Source: Rhizobium sp. Root274
Lineage (GTDB): Bacteria > Pseudomonadota > Alphaproteobacteria > Rhizobiales > Rhizobiaceae
Direction of reading: 5' to 3'
Assembly (NCBI RefSeq): GCF_001429245.1
Contig: NZ_LMJE01000008.1
Coordinates: 124,001-188,000, forward strand
Length of the DNA: 64,000 nucleotides
Shown: in pieces, positions 1 through 9,911 of the stretch
Layout of the letters: each line of letters starts with the position of its first letter
How positions within the stretch are numbered: position 1 is the stretch's first letter
Notes under the pieces: generated by a model
Database searches by the model: none
Told to the model about the DNA's origin: nothing
Seen by the model: the letters and a program-made list of their open reading frames with translations, nothing else
Position numbers and translations under genes: made by a program

Positions 1-939
1 GGAGAAATAGGCCGGGGAGGCAATCAGGATGGGCACGATGATCGCCAACCATCCGAAGCCTGCCGTCACCCATGTCAGATTGGTGAGCGCAAGTGCCAGG
101 TGACTTATTGAGCCTAGGACGCTGTCGAGCGCTTGATGAATATGCCGTTTCTCGGTCTCTTCACCGCGGGCGACGGCGATCGCCTCGAGGTTCTCGTTGG
201 CGCGCATCAGGGAGAAACGCAGGTCGGCCTCGCGCGCATAACGCTCGGCATTCAGGTTCGACAGCCGGTGTCCGACGAGGCGGCTCAAAAGCGAGGCGGC
301 AAGGGCATAGAGAATGGCGCCCCAAACCATGTAACCGGGAATGCGAAAACTCCAGTCTCCCAGCTTGAAGACGAGTTCGCTGGACAGGCCCCAGAGGACC
401 CCGATGAAGCTCACCAGAAGAATGGTCGCATTGAAAAGACCAATCGACAGGGACGTCGTCATCTCGGCGAGCTTGCGGGCATCTTCGTGCAGTCGCTGGT
501 CCGGGTTGACGCCGAGGGGGCTCGTCATCGAGAGGCGAAAGGCGCGGCGTCCTGCCAGCCACTGGTCGATGACATCGCGCGTCAGACCCTCCCGCATGTG
601 CAAAGCCGTCATCTGGTTCAACCAGGCCTGAATGACGTTTAGCACCAGAAGCACGCCGGCGATGACAGCGAAGTTGCGAAGTTCCTGCAGAAAGGCCGGC
701 AGGTTGCGCTGCTCCAGCGAATTGTAGAACGGCGCGTTCCAGTGGTTCAGCATGACGGTGCCATAGGCGGTGGCCAGGATGACAGCGACCAGTGCGAAGG
801 CGAAGACGAGGATGCGATTGCGAATGGCAGAGTGCCAGAAGCTATCCAAAGCGATGGCGATCTGGCGGCGAAAATTCCCTTCGACGGATGCAACAATCTG
901 ATCGACTGAAATCGGTCCTCCGTTCATTTCACTCGTCAT
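1..939 (-). CDS. ABC transporter membrane-2 family (SbmA/YddA-like) ATP-binding/permease protein, partial
   Basis: Translating the minus strand from the ATG at 939 gives 313 codons open to the window edge, so only the N-terminal membrane half is present. After about 30 hydrophilic residues come hydrophobic segments at roughly 35-55, 80-100, 165-190 and 215-235. The signature of the ABC_membrane_2 family is visible: an NPDQR motif followed by HEDARKLAEM and a hydrophobic stretch with ILLVSFIGVLWGLS. Known members (E. coli SbmA and YddA, rhizobial BacA relatives) move peptides or long-chain substrates across the inner membrane; YddA-like ones carry a C-terminal ATPase, which would lie outside the window. 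A second in-frame ATG lies at 927. Substrate is unknown. The gene diverges from thiB. Confidence 0.8.
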   Translation of the reverse strand, partial: MTSEMNGGPISVDQIVASVEGNFRRQIAIALDSFWHSAIRNRILVFAFALVAVILATAYGTVMLNHWNAPFYNSLEQRNLPAFLQELRNFAVIAGVLLVLNVIQAWLNQMTALHMREGLTRDVIDQWLAGRRAFRLSMTSPLGVNPDQRLHEDARKLAEMTTSLSIGLFNATILLVSFIGVLWGLSSELVFKLGDWSFRIPGYMVWGAILYALAASLLSRLVGHRLSNLNAERYAREADLRFSLMRANENLEAIAVARGEETEKRHIHQALDSVLGSISHLALALTNLTWVTAGFGWLAIIVPILIASPAYFS

Positions 940-1075
940 GCCATCAAGCCTCGAAAACTTTCAACTACAGTCTGTTGACTGCATAGCATGGCGAGATTGC
1001 GTTTGGCTTACCGTGGCACAGAAGAGGTCTGTGCATCTTGCGCTCGGAAACCTGCCGCGCTATTTCCATGACTGC

Positions 1076-1176
1076 TCTAACGGGGTGCCTTCTGATCCGC
1101 CGTGATCGGAATGCTGAGAGGCGTCAGCCAACCCGCGGAACCTGATCCGGTTAACACCGGCGGAGGGATTAGACGC
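1076..1176 (+). ncRNA. TPP riboswitch (THI element) of thiBPQ
   Basis: The conserved TPP aptamer blocks are in the right order: GGGGTGCC at 1082, GCTGAGAGG at about 1113, ACCCG followed by GAACCTGATCCGGTTAACACCGG, and a closing GGAGGGATTAG. It ends about 55 nt before the thiB start. Downstream, ACGCCCT (1188-1194) can pair with AGGGCGT (1222-1228), which overlaps the thiB Shine-Dalgarno sequence, so the expression platform is probably translational. Thiamine pyrophosphate would shut off synthesis of the transporter. Confidence 0.93.
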
Positions 1177-1229
1177 GTCGATCGCAAACGCCCTATCCCG
1201 ATATCATTGATCTTTTGGAGGAGGGCGTC

Positions 1230-2255
1230 ATGCCGTCATATCTTGCTGCATTTGTTCGCGCCGGCCTTGCCGCAGCCTTGTTGTCCGCCGGTCTATCCGC
1301 GTCGGCGCAGGCAGCCGACAAGGTTCTGACCGTCTATACCTATGAAAGCTTCATTTCCGAATGGGGACCGGGACCCAAGGTGAAGGAAGCCTTTGAAAAA
1401 ACCTGCGATTGCAGCGTTAATTTTGTCGGTGTTGCCGATGGAGTAGCCCTTCTGACCCGCCTCAAGCTTGAAGGTCAAAGCTCCAAGGCCGATGTCGTGC
1501 TGGGGCTTGATACCAATCTGGTTGAGGAGGCCAAGCAGACAGGAATGTTCGATACGGCTGCGATCGACACCTCGAAAGTGAAGGTTCCTGGCGGCTTCAG
1601 CGATGATGTCTTCGTGCCTTACGACTATGGTCATTTCGCCGTGATCTACGACACCCAGGCGATCAAGACTCCGCCGAAGAGCCTCAAGGAACTGGTTGAG
1701 GGTGACCCGAACCAGAAGATCGTCATTCAGGATCCCCGCACGTCGACACCAGGTCTCGGCCTCTTGCTCTGGGTCAAGTCCGTTTATGGCGACAAGGCGC
1801 CCGAGGCTTGGGCCAAGCTGAAAGGCCGTGTTCTGACGGTGACCCCAGGTTGGTCGGAAGCTTATGGTCTGTTTACCAAGGGGGAGGCGCCGATGGTGTT
1901 GTCCTACACGACATCGCCGGCCTACCACATGGTCGCAGAAAACACCGATCGCTATCAGGCAGCGGACTTTTCCGAAGGCCATTACATCCAGATCGAAGTT
2001 GCCGGCATCTTGAAGAACGCGCCGGACAAGGATCTTGCGCGGCAGTTCCTCGCCTTCATGCTTGAGCCCGGTTTCCAGGATACGATCCCGACGAACAACT
2101 GGATGATGCCGGTTGCCGCGACGTCCGAGCCGCTGCCGGATGCCTTCGGCAAGCTCGTTCAGCCGAAGACGACGTTCCTGATGAGCCCGGCCGAAGTGGC
2201 GGCCAATCGTCAGGGCTGGATCGACGAATGGCTGAAGGCGATGACGCTCAACTGA
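1230..2255 (+). CDS. thiB: Thiamine ABC transporter substrate-binding protein ThiB
   Basis: Periplasmic binding protein for thiamine and its phosphates, 341 residues. An N-terminal signal peptide with a hydrophobic core ends near the ASAQA cleavage motif, and the mature part starts with the [10 protein letters not shown] strand typical of ThiB and iron-binding family 1 proteins. The ATG at 1230 is chosen over an in-frame TTG at 1215 because GGAGGAGG at 1217-1224 is a strong ribosome binding site at the right distance. It is first in a thiB-thiP-thiQ operon directly behind a TPP riboswitch, which supports the substrate assignment. The thiP start lies 7 nt after the stop. Confidence 0.95.
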   Translation: MPSYLAAFVRAGLAAALLSAGLSASAQAADKVLTVYTYESFISEWGPGPKVKEAFEKTCDCSVNFVGVADGVALLTRLKLEGQSSKADVVLGLDTNLVEEAKQTGMFDTAAIDTSKVKVPGGFSDDVFVPYDYGHFAVIYDTQAIKTPPKSLKELVEGDPNQKIVIQDPRTSTPGLGLLLWVKSVYGDKAPEAWAKLKGRVLTVTPGWSEAYGLFTKGEAPMVLSYTTSPAYHMVAENTDRYQAADFSEGHYIQIEVAGILKNAPDKDLARQFLAFMLEPGFQDTIPTNNWMMPVAATSEPLPDAFGKLVQPKTTFLMSPAEVAANRQGWIDEWLKAMTLN

Positions 2256-2262
2256 TTGTCTG

Positions 2263-3915
2263 ATGCTGCGTCCACTGCACCAGTCATGGCGTGTAAGACT
2301 GCCTGCTCTCGCGGGCGGTCTTTTCGTCTTGATGGTGATCTCGGGCTTCGTCGGGGTGGCGCTCGTGATGCTCCTTTCCGGGCCTGTCGCGGGCTTGGAG
2401 CTTTTTGCTGATCCCGTGGTGCGCTCCGTACTCGGCTTTACCCTGTGGCAGGCTCTGCTTTCCACTTTGCTTTCCGTCGGTCTCGCCCTGCCGTTCGCCA
2501 GTGCTCTGGCGCGGCAGTCAAGCTTTCCGGGCCGGCCGTGGCTGATCCGGCTGATGGCGTTGCCGATGGGCCTGCCGGTCCTCATCGGCGCGCTCGGCCT
2601 TATCGGGGTGTTTGGCCGCAACGGCCTGATCAATCAGCTTCTCTCGTCGTTCGGGGTCTCGCAGCCCGTGTCGATCTATGGCCTGTCCGGCATTCTCATC
2701 GCGCATGTCTTCTTCAACCTGCCACTTGCGGCGCGCCTGATGCTCTCTGCGCTGGAACGGGTACCGGCAGAATATTGGCGTTCTGCTGCCAGCCTCGGCT
2801 TTTCGCCGTTCTCCACGTTCCGGTTCATCGAATGGCCGGTGCTTGCGCGGGTGATCCCAGGCGCGGCGGGGCTGATCTTCATGCTGTGTGTTACCAGCTT
2901 TACGCTTGTTCTTGTCTTTGGGGGCGGGCCAGCTGCGACCACGATCGAGGTGGCGATCTATCAGGCGCTGCGCTTCGATTTCGATCCCGCGCGGGCGGTC
3001 TCACTCGCATGCGTCCAGATCACCGTCACCGGCTGCGTCCTCGCGGTCTTCAGCCTATTGCCCGCAGCCTCCGATACCGGCGCCACCAGCGGGCGTGGCA
3101 TTGTCCGCTTCGATGGGCGTCGCCCGATTATTCGGTTGGTGGATGGGCTGATGTTGGTGTCGGGCGGCCTCTTCCTCGTGCTGCCGCTCGGACAGGTCGT
3201 CGTTTCGGGCCTCCGGGCCGATCTCGTCCGGCTTCTCAAGCAAGAGGCCTTCCAGCAGGCGGCGCTGACCAGCCTCATGGTCTCGCTGGGAGCAGGCCTT
3301 GCTGCCACGCTTGGAGCCTATCTGGTGATCGCCGCACGAAGCCAGCTTTCGGGACACACGTCGCTCACCTGGACGGCACGTCTTTTTTCAATCAGTCTTG
3401 CGGGCGCCTCATCGCTGGTGCTCCTCATCCCGACGAGCATCCTTGCCACCGGCTGGTTCCTGGCGCTCAGACCCCATGGCGACATCGCGGGTTTTACGCC
3501 CCTCTTGGTGGTCGGTATTAATGCCCTCATGGCTCTTCCGTTCGCTGTGCGAGTTCTCGGGCCCGCCTTTTCCGAACACCGGGATCGCACTGGCCGGTTG
3601 TCGGAAAGTCTTGGCCTTTCCGTTTGTCAGAGACTGCGTTTCGTCGATTGGCCGGCCCTTCGACGTCCGTTCCTCACGGCACTCGCCTTCGCCATGGCTC
3701 TTTCGCTCGGCGATTTGGGTGCGGTAGCCTTGTTCGGCTCCGAGAATATCACCACGCTGCCGACCCTCATTTATGCGCATATGGGCAGCTATCGCAGCAA
3801 CGACGCCGACGGTCTAGCGCTCATTCTGGGTCTCATCTGCCTGGTGCTGGCGCTGATTGGTGCACCCGGCACCTCGCCAGGCGCCCATGCAAAGGAGCGA
3901 GTCCATGCCGGCTAA
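2263..3915 (+). CDS. thiP: Thiamine/thiamine pyrophosphate ABC transporter permease ThiP
   Basis: Inner-membrane permease of 550 residues, the usual length for ThiP, which is a fused tandem of two binding-protein-dependent permease domains. Hydrophobic segments run through the whole protein and two EAA-type loops are visible, one around the stretch [18 protein letters not shown] and a second around [13 protein letters not shown]. The two halves would form the channel that takes thiamine from ThiB. The C-terminal 11 nt overlap the start of thiQ, indicating translational coupling. Regulation is through the upstream TPP riboswitch. Confidence 0.94.
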   Translation: MLRPLHQSWRVRLPALAGGLFVLMVISGFVGVALVMLLSGPVAGLELFADPVVRSVLGFTLWQALLSTLLSVGLALPFASALARQSSFPGRPWLIRLMALPMGLPVLIGALGLIGVFGRNGLINQLLSSFGVSQPVSIYGLSGILIAHVFFNLPLAARLMLSALERVPAEYWRSAASLGFSPFSTFRFIEWPVLARVIPGAAGLIFMLCVTSFTLVLVFGGGPAATTIEVAIYQALRFDFDPARAVSLACVQITVTGCVLAVFSLLPAASDTGATSGRGIVRFDGRRPIIRLVDGLMLVSGGLFLVLPLGQVVVSGLRADLVRLLKQEAFQQAALTSLMVSLGAGLAATLGAYLVIAARSQLSGHTSLTWTARLFSISLAGASSLVLLIPTSILATGWFLALRPHGDIAGFTPLLVVGINALMALPFAVRVLGPAFSEHRDRTGRLSESLGLSVCQRLRFVDWPALRRPFLTALAFAMALSLGDLGAVALFGSENITTLPTLIYAHMGSYRSNDADGLALILGLICLVLALIGAPGTSPGAHAKERVHAG

Positions 3916-4642
3916 CGCCTCCGTCCATCTCGACCATACCCGTTTGACGCTCGGCCAGAATCGCTTCCATTTCGACTGCGCGTTTCAAGCTGGCGCGATC
4001 ACTGCGATTGTCGGCCCGTCTGGCGCCGGGAAGTCGACGCTGCTCAATCTGGTTTCCGGCTTCGAGCGCCCGGATAGCGGCACCGTCTGGATCGATGGAT
4101 CGGACGTCACTCGGCTCCCGCCGGCCGAGCGCCCTGTCTCTCTGGTCTTTCAAGACAACAACCTGTTTTCCCATCTAGATCTCTTCACCAATATCGGTCT
4201 CGGCATCCATCCTGGCCTCAGGTTGCAACCAACCGATCGCGTAGCGATTTCACAAGCCCTCGGACGCGTTGGTCTCGCGGGTTACGAACGACGGTTGCCT
4301 GGATCTCTGTCCGGCGGGGAGCGCCAACGGGTAGCTTTCGCCCGAGCGCTGGTGCGCCGCCGTCCGGTCTTGCTACTTGACGAGCCATTTGCAGCGCTTG
4401 ATCCGGCACTCCGGTCATCAATGGTTGCTCTACTGTCGGACCTGCATCGGGAGACTGGCGCAACCGTGCTTCTCGTCACACATGACCCACGAGACTTGGA
4501 ACGGCTTGCCCAGGATGTCATCTTCATCGATGAGGGGAGCGTGCTTGTCGCGGCTGCGACCGGCCAGTTCCTTGCCCGACAAGATCTCCCGGCCGTCCGT
4601 GACTTCCTCGGCATCGCCCCTTCCGTGGAACCTTCGCCTTAA
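3905..4642 (+). CDS. thiQ: Thiamine ABC transporter ATP-binding protein ThiQ
   Basis: ATPase subunit of 245 residues. Walker A is GPSGAGKST, the Q-loop is in VFQDNN, the ABC signature is [14 protein letters not shown], Walker B is [12 protein letters not shown] and the switch histidine is in LLVTHD. The start is placed at the ATG at 3905, which overlaps the last codons of thiP and has AAGGAG about 6 nt upstream (3893-3898); an in-frame upstream extension would run back through thiP. Context and the short family-typical length identify it as ThiQ. It energises ThiP at the cytoplasmic face. Confidence 0.94.
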   Translation: MPANASVHLDHTRLTLGQNRFHFDCAFQAGAITAIVGPSGAGKSTLLNLVSGFERPDSGTVWIDGSDVTRLPPAERPVSLVFQDNNLFSHLDLFTNIGLGIHPGLRLQPTDRVAISQALGRVGLAGYERRLPGSLSGGERQRVAFARALVRRRPVLLLDEPFAALDPALRSSMVALLSDLHRETGATVLLVTHDPRDLERLAQDVIFIDEGSVLVAAATGQFLARQDLPAVRDFLGIAPSVEPSP

Positions 4643-4864
4643 TTTGGTCGTTCGCTCCTGTCATGCGGCCAGTGAATGGTTGCCCAGCGCAGCAGGGGCT
4701 TGGTCAATGCGGTTGCGGGCACTATGGTCTAGAGCATGCGACAGTTTCGCATTATGGAATGAGCCCAGGGACCGTGTTCACGCGATTCTGGTGCCAGGCA
4801 AGTGGATGCTGCACCCGGGACCGACCTCAAAGGCGGAGCCTCGGGCACAGGGTTAAGGGGCAGG

Positions 4865-6391
4865 ATGCAGTTTTTCAGCCGGAACAGCGCAATGGCTGCC
4901 GATGGTCATCGGCGGCGCCGGCCTGCAAGGCTTGCGTCGACGACGGCTGCGTTCGTTGCGAGCGGACTGGTTCTGTCGTCCTGTCAGTCGCTGTTCGAGC
5001 AAGCCTATGAGCCTTCTGTCTCGCCGTCCAGCAATCCGCAGATCGTGGAAGAAGTCCAGAAGGGCGATCCGCGTGCCCAGATGGGTGCGCGGGAGCATCC
5101 CCGCATTGTCGCCTCCTACGGCGGGGAGTATTCCGACGCCAAGACCGAACGGCTTGTCGCGCGCATTGCCGGTGCGCTGACGGCTGTGTCAGAAAACCCC
5201 AACCAGTCCTACCGCATCACCATTCTCAATTCGCCCGCGATCAATGCTTTCGCGCTGCCCGGCGGTTACCTCTACGTGACGCGCGGGCTGCTGGCGCTTG
5301 CCAATGATGCGTCCGAGGTCGCCGCCGTACTCAGTCATGAAATGGCGCATGTGACCGCCAACCACGGTATCGAGCGTCAGCGCCGCGAAGAGGCCGAAGT
5401 GATTGCAAGCCGGGTGGTGGCAGAAGTGCTTTCCAGCGATCTCGCCGGCAAGCAGGCGCTCGCGCGTGGCAAGCTGAGGCTTGCCGCCTTTTCCCGTCAG
5501 CAGGAACTGCAGGCCGACGTGATCGGCGTTAGAACCCTCGGCGAAGCGGGTTATGATCCTTATGCCGCCGCCCGCTTCCTCGATTCCATGGCGCGCTACA
5601 GCCAGTTCACCTCGGTGGATCCCGACGCAGACCAGAGCCTGGACTTCTTGTCGAGCCATCCGAACGCGCCGCAGCGCGTCGAGCTTGCGAAGCGGCATGC
5701 ACGTGCCTTCGGCCCGGAAGGCACGCATGGCGAGACTGGTCGTGACTATTATCTGAACGGTATCGACGGCCTTCTCTACGGTGACAGCCCGCAGGAAGGT
5801 TTCGTTCGTGGGCAGACCTTCCTGCATGGTCAACTCGGCATCCGCTTCGATGTGCCGGTCGGCTTCCAGATCGACAACAAGGTCGAGGCGGTGCTTGCCA
5901 CCGGCCCGGGCGATGTTGCCATCCGTTTCGATGGTGTGGCCGACAATCAGAAGATCAGCCTTCCGAACTATATTTCCAGCGGCTGGGTGACCGGCCTTTT
6001 GCCGGATACGATCCAGACGATTTCGGTAAACGGTCTTGAAGCTGCGAGCGCGAAAGCCTCCGCAGATCGCTGGGACTTCGATATCACGGTCATTCGGATC
6101 GGTCCGCAAATCTTCCGGTTTTTGACGGCGGTACCCAAGGGCAGTGCAGCGCTTGAGACCACTGCAGCACAATTGCGCTCATCCTTCCGCCGCATCACGC
6201 CGGAGGAGGCTGCCTCATTGAAGCCACTACGGGTGCGGGTCGTCACCGTCGGCTCTGGCGACACCATCGGGACTTTGTCAGCGCGCATGATGGGCACCGA
6301 ACGCAAGCTGGAACTGTTCCGGTTGATCAATGCACTCAGCCCAACCTCAACCATTTCTCCCGGCATGCGGGTGAAAATCATCTCCGAGTAA
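4865..6391 (+). CDS. M48 family zinc metalloprotease, lipoprotein, with C-terminal LysM-like segment
   Basis: Protein of 508 residues. Starting at the ATG at 4865 (AAGGGG just upstream) gives a positively charged N-terminus, a hydrophobic stretch and a lipobox LSSC near residue 38, so a periplasmic lipoprotein is likely. The zinc site is HEMAH in LSHEMAHVTANHG (near residues 160-170), and a later QELQADVIG supplies the third ligand, as in peptidase M48. The last 50 or so residues (GSGDTIGTLSARMMGTERKLELFRLIN) resemble a LysM fold. Relatives such as E. coli BepA and LoiP act in outer-membrane protein quality control; that role here is inferred. An in-frame ATG at 4802 is less likely, since it puts 21 hydrophilic residues before the signal. 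Confidence 0.87.
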   Translation: MQFFSRNSAMAADGHRRRRPARLASTTAAFVASGLVLSSCQSLFEQAYEPSVSPSSNPQIVEEVQKGDPRAQMGAREHPRIVASYGGEYSDAKTERLVARIAGALTAVSENPNQSYRITILNSPAINAFALPGGYLYVTRGLLALANDASEVAAVLSHEMAHVTANHGIERQRREEAEVIASRVVAEVLSSDLAGKQALARGKLRLAAFSRQQELQADVIGVRTLGEAGYDPYAAARFLDSMARYSQFTSVDPDADQSLDFLSSHPNAPQRVELAKRHARAFGPEGTHGETGRDYYLNGIDGLLYGDSPQEGFVRGQTFLHGQLGIRFDVPVGFQIDNKVEAVLATGPGDVAIRFDGVADNQKISLPNYISSGWVTGLLPDTIQTISVNGLEAASAKASADRWDFDITVIRIGPQIFRFLTAVPKGSAALETTAAQLRSSFRRITPEEAASLKPLRVRVVTVGSGDTIGTLSARMMGTERKLELFRLINALSPTSTISPGMRVKIISE

Positions 6392-6403
6392 AGCCTCTCT
6401 CAG

Positions 6404-6437
6404 CCACAAAAAAAGCCGGCGTTCCCGCCGGCTTGCT
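6404..6437 (-). terminator. Rho-independent terminator of rpoH2
   Basis: AAGCCGGCG (6413-6421) pairs with CGCCGGCTT (6426-6434) around a 4-nt loop. Read on the minus strand, the stem is followed by seven T residues, about 25 nt after the rpoH2 stop. Stem strength and T-run make it mainly an rpoH2 terminator; it may also stop readthrough from the convergent protease gene. Confidence 0.85.
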
Positions 6438-6458
6438 CGTCTCAGGTATCGATGCTGT

Positions 6459-7331
6459 TCAGTAGGCCATCTCGTAACGAGCGGCCGTCGGAGCCTTGTC
6501 GGTCAAGGCCAGCTTTAGTTTTTCAAGAGCCCGGGTCTCGATCTGGCGGACGCGCTCTTTTGAAATGCCGAGCTCCATGCCGAGTTCTTCCAGCGTCGCA
6601 CCGTCTTCCGTCAGACGTCTTGCCTTGATGATCCGGCTTTCCCGCTCGTTGAGCCTGTTCATTGCGTCCTTAAGCCAGCCGTTCCAGCGCTCCCCATCAA
6701 TGATCGAGGTCACCTGCTCGTCGGGCAGCAATTCATTGCTCTCCAACATCTCCAGTTGCTCCGTGCCTTCGCCGTTTCGGCCCGCAACAGGTGTCTGGAG
6801 CGAGGCGTCGTTGCCGGAAAGCCGCGCGTCCATAGACTGAACATCCGCAAGGCTGACGCCAAGAGCCGAGGCGATTTCCTGATGAATGGCCTGATCCGAG
6901 AGACGGTTGTCGCCCTGTGCCAGCTTGGCGCGGAGGCGGCGCAGGTTGAAGAACAGTGCCTTCTGGCTGGAACTTGTGCCACCGCGGACAATCGACCAGT
7001 TGCGCAAGATATAATCTTGCATCGAGGCCCGGATCCACCAGCCGGCATATGTTGAGAAACGAACCTCGCGACCTGGGTCAAATCGGGCGGCTGCTTCCAG
7101 GAGGCCGATATAACCTTCCTGGATGAGGTCGTTCAGCGGCAGGCCGAAGCCGCGGAACTTCGATGCCATCGCAATGACGAGACGCATGTGGGCTTGGGCA
7201 ATGCGATTGCGCGCACCCTGATCGTCCTGCTCTTTCCAGCGAATGGCGAGATCCAGCTCTTCTTCGCGTTCCAGATAGGGCTGGGACATCGCGTATCTGA
7301 TGATGTGTCTGTCAGCTGATATGGCCTTCAT
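6459..7331 (-). CDS. rpoH2: RNA polymerase sigma-32 factor, RpoH2 type
   Basis: Heat-shock type sigma factor of 290 residues. Region 2 contains the sigma-32 core and -10 reading segment (RFSTYAGWWIRASMQDYILRNW) and the RpoH-box region follows as SQKALFFNLRRLRAKL near residue 130. Region 4 has a helix-turn-helix ending in GISKERVRQIETRALEKLK. The ATG at 7331 has GGGAG upstream on the minus strand and gives the typical N-terminus; the frame stays open further upstream but without family similarity. Rhizobia usually carry two rpoH genes, and this one shows the RpoH2 feature of an EcfG-type promoter (see 7396-7420), which ties it to the general stress response. Confidence 0.9.
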   Translation of the reverse strand: MKAISADRHIIRYAMSQPYLEREEELDLAIRWKEQDDQGARNRIAQAHMRLVIAMASKFRGFGLPLNDLIQEGYIGLLEAAARFDPGREVRFSTYAGWWIRASMQDYILRNWSIVRGGTSSSQKALFFNLRRLRAKLAQGDNRLSDQAIHQEIASALGVSLADVQSMDARLSGNDASLQTPVAGRNGEGTEQLEMLESNELLPDEQVTSIIDGERWNGWLKDAMNRLNERESRIIKARRLTEDGATLEELGMELGISKERVRQIETRALEKLKLALTDKAPTAARYEMAY

Positions 7332-7395
7332 CGAAACATCTCCCTGGGTCTGGGGGACCGCACGCCGGCAGCCCGTTTTCCGGCATTTTCTGTTG

Positions 7396-7420
7396 AACGG
7401 CCCAAGGCCGTTCATGTTCC
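7396..7420 (-). promoter_or_regulatory. EcfG (RpoE2)-type promoter of rpoH2
   Basis: On the minus strand GGAAC (7420-7416) is followed after exactly 16 nt by CGTT (7399-7396), matching the GGAAC-N16/17-CGTT consensus of alphaproteobacterial general-stress sigma factors. The -10 element lies about 65 nt upstream of the rpoH2 ATG. In Sinorhizobium meliloti, rpoH2 transcription is RpoE2-dependent, so the position agrees with known biology. No experimental evidence is available here. Confidence 0.8.
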
Positions 7421-7579
7421 AACCGATGCTGCCAAGTGTGTGCAGCAATTCGTTGCTTTGTATTCTGGTGAAGATTACGCAGCGATGGGGGTGGCGGATT
7501 GGTGCCGCATCTTCGCTTCGTGTCGGGAGAGGCTCCATCACGGAGAAGTGAGCGCGTGCGGTCGTTCGGATCTGCGGTC

Positions 7580-7614
7580 AACGCAAAACGGCGCGGGTTG
7601 CCCCACGCCGTTTG
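7580..7614 (-). terminator. Rho-independent terminator of leuB
   Basis: On the minus strand AAACGGCG...CGCCGTTTT forms a hairpin with a GGGGCAACC-type loop region and a short T-rich tail (TTTTGCG), 25 to 60 nt after the leuB stop codon. Confidence 0.75.
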
Positions 7615-7637
7615 CTCAATCGGAATGTGAGGTCAGA

Positions 7638-8750
7638 TCAGGCAGACAGCGCCTTGAATTCTGCGAGGATGGCATCTCCCATCTCGACAGTTCCGACCTG
7701 ACGGGCGCCTTCGGCCATGATGTCGCCGGTGCGAATGCCCTTATCCAGAACGTTGGCAATCGCCTTTTCCAGACGATCGGCCTCAGTGACCATGTTGAAA
7801 GAATAGCGCAGGCACATGGCGAAGGAAGCGATCATGGCGATCGGATTGGCGATGCCCTTGCCCGCAATGTCCGGAGCCGAGCCATGGACGGGCTCGTAAA
7901 GCGCCTTGCGCTTGCCGGTCTTTCCGTCAGGGGCGCCGAGCGAGGCAGACGGCAACATGCCGAGAGAGCCCGTCAACATGGCAGCAACGTCCGACAGCAT
8001 GTCGCCGAACAGATTGTCTGTTACAATGACGTCGAACTGTTTCGGTGCACGAACCAGCTGCATGCCGCCCGCATCGGCCAGCATATGCTCCAGCTGGACG
8101 TCGGCGTATTTGTCCTTGTGGGTCGCGGTGACGACCTGGTTCCACAGGACGCCCGACTTCATGACATTGCGCTTTTCCATCGAGCAGACGCGGTTGTTGC
8201 GGGTGCGTGCGAGCTCAAAAGCAACGGCTGAGATGCGCTCGATCTCATAGGTGTCGTAAACCTGCGTATCGATCGCACGCTTCTGGCCATTGCCGAGATC
8301 GGTGATGGTCTTCGGTTCGCCGAAATACACGCCGCCGGTCAGTTCGCGCACGATCAGGATGTCGAGACCTTCTACGAGTTCGGGCTTCAGCGAGGACGCA
8401 TTGGCAAGCGCCGGATAGCAGATAGCAGGGCGCAGATTTGCAAAGAGTTCGAGGTCCTTACGCAGACGCAAGAGGCCGGCCTCCGGGCGCACGTCATAGG
8501 GCACGTCGTCCCATTTCGGGCCGCCAACGGCGCCGAACAGAACGGCATCTGCGGCAAGCGCCTTGGCCATATCCTCTTCCGAGATCGCCACGCCGTGGGC
8601 ATCATAAGCCGAGCCGCCAACCAGGCCTTCGTCGGTAACGAATCCCGCGCCCTGTTCATCATTCATGTAGGCGATGATCTTGCGGACCTCCGCCATCGCC
8701 TCGGGGCCGATGCCGTCGCCGGGCAGGAGAAGAAGATTACGAGCCGTCAT
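7638..8750 (-). CDS. leuB: 3-isopropylmalate dehydrogenase LeuB
   Basis: NAD-dependent oxidative decarboxylation of 3-isopropylmalate in leucine synthesis, 370 residues as usual. The N-terminus [15 protein letters not shown] is the family nucleotide/substrate fold start. The active-site segments are [10 protein letters not shown], the ME(K)RNVM region and [10 protein letters not shown] with its catalytic metal-binding aspartates. The late [18 protein letters not shown] segment binds NAD. The ATG at 8750 has an excellent GGAGGT ribosome binding site 4 nt upstream. The other leucine genes in the window, leuD (9.9 kb) and leuC (50.4 kb), are separate loci. Confidence 0.96.
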   Translation of the reverse strand: MTARNLLLLPGDGIGPEAMAEVRKIIAYMNDEQGAGFVTDEGLVGGSAYDAHGVAISEEDMAKALAADAVLFGAVGGPKWDDVPYDVRPEAGLLRLRKDLELFANLRPAICYPALANASSLKPELVEGLDILIVRELTGGVYFGEPKTITDLGNGQKRAIDTQVYDTYEIERISAVAFELARTRNNRVCSMEKRNVMKSGVLWNQVVTATHKDKYADVQLEHMLADAGGMQLVRAPKQFDVIVTDNLFGDMLSDVAAMLTGSLGMLPSASLGAPDGKTGKRKALYEPVHGSAPDIAGKGIANPIAMIASFAMCLRYSFNMVTEADRLEKAIANVLDKGIRTGDIMAEGARQVGTVEMGDAILAEFKALSA

Positions 8751-8924
8751 GGATACCTCCACTCGAAAAAGAAGTCGCGGCTTCTTACGCGCGGGTCCCA
8801 TGCTTTTCAAGCGAGATAGGCCGGAAACGGTACGGTTTGCGGTTCCCTGGCGGCCAGTTGAAGCAGTTGACCGTGCTGGAGAGGCGGTTCAAGAGAAGCC
8901 CAAACAGAATCGGATCCATGCGTC

Positions 8925-9857
8925 ATGTCCTCACGCCCCCTGCATATCGAGACCCCGCTTTTGCGGACCGCTGCCGACTACAGTGAAAGCGGCGTTCCTC
9001 TGTGGCTGAAACTCGATGCGCTGCAACCCTCCGGCAGTTTCAAGCTCAGGGGCATCGGTCTGCTCTGCCAACAAGAGGTTGCGAAGGGTGCCCGAGAAAT
9101 CTTTTGTGCGTCCGGCGGCAATGCGGGTATCGCAGCTGCTGTTGCCGGCCGTTCACTCGGGGTGCCGGTGACCATTGTCGTACCAGAGACCACCTCGCTT
9201 GAGGTGAGGGAGCGAATTCTGGCGATGGGCGCCCATGTTTTGGTTCACGGCTCTGTGTTTGATGAGGCCAATGCGCACGCCGTTTCACTCGCTGCCGAGC
9301 GCAAAGCGGCTTATGTGCATCCCTTCGACCATCCGGTTCTGTGGGAAGGCCATGCAACGCTGATCGACGAAGTCGTGAAGGCCGGCGCGGAATTCGATTG
9401 CGTCGTGACCAGCGTCGGTGGCGGCGGGCTGCTGGCCGGCATCGTGGAAGGATTGCGCCGCAATGGCCTGTCGGACATTCCGGTCATTGCAGTGGAGACC
9501 GAGGGCGCGGCCTCCCTGCACTCGTCCATCGTGGCGCAGGAGCGCATCATGCTCCCGGCAATCACCTCGATTGCCACCTCACTTGGCGCGCGGCAGGTCG
9601 CGCAACATATCTTCGACCTCGTCAGCCAATATCCGATCGAAAGCGTGACTGTCTCGGATGCCGATGCCGTCGCGGCTTGCCTGAAGTTTGCCGATGCCCA
9701 CCGGATCCTGGTGGAGCCGGCCTGTGGCGCAGCGCTTGCCGTTGCCGATGTGCATGCGGGCTTGTTGTCGCACTTCAAGGCGCCGTTGGTTGAGGTCTGC
9801 GGTGGTATCGGTGTTTCGCTCGCGATGCTCGAAGCGTGGCGCGCGCGTTTCCTCTGA
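8925..9857 (+). CDS. PLP-dependent serine/threonine dehydratase (ammonia-lyase) family protein
   Basis: Fold-type II pyridoxal-phosphate enzyme of 310 residues. The cofactor lysine is in PSGSFKLRG (near residue 40), the phosphate-recognition asparagine in ASGGNAGIAAA, and the glycine-rich phosphate-binding loop is SVGGGGLLAG (near 165). The short length without a C-terminal ACT domain resembles catabolic L-serine/L-threonine dehydratases more than biosynthetic IlvA. It would deaminate serine or threonine to pyruvate or 2-oxobutyrate in the cytoplasm. The ribosome binding site is weak. The gene stands alone between divergent leuB and convergent leuD, and a terminator follows the stop closely. 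Confidence 0.82.
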   Translation: MSSRPLHIETPLLRTAADYSESGVPLWLKLDALQPSGSFKLRGIGLLCQQEVAKGAREIFCASGGNAGIAAAVAGRSLGVPVTIVVPETTSLEVRERILAMGAHVLVHGSVFDEANAHAVSLAAERKAAYVHPFDHPVLWEGHATLIDEVVKAGAEFDCVVTSVGGGGLLAGIVEGLRRNGLSDIPVIAVETEGAASLHSSIVAQERIMLPAITSIATSLGARQVAQHIFDLVSQYPIESVTVSDADAVAACLKFADAHRILVEPACGAALAVADVHAGLLSHFKAPLVEVCGGIGVSLAMLEAWRARFL

Positions 9858-9862
9858 GCATG

Positions 9863-9892
9863 AAAAAAGCCGGGACAGGCCCGGCTTTCTTT
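9863..9892. terminator. Bidirectional Rho-independent terminator
   Basis: AAAGCCGGG and CCCGGCTTT pair around a 5-nt loop with A residues on one side and T-rich sequence on the other. It sits between the stop codons of the dehydratase gene (+) and leuD (-) and can serve both. Confidence 0.85.
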
Positions 9893-9911
9893 CATTGAGG
9901 ATCTGGTCGAC

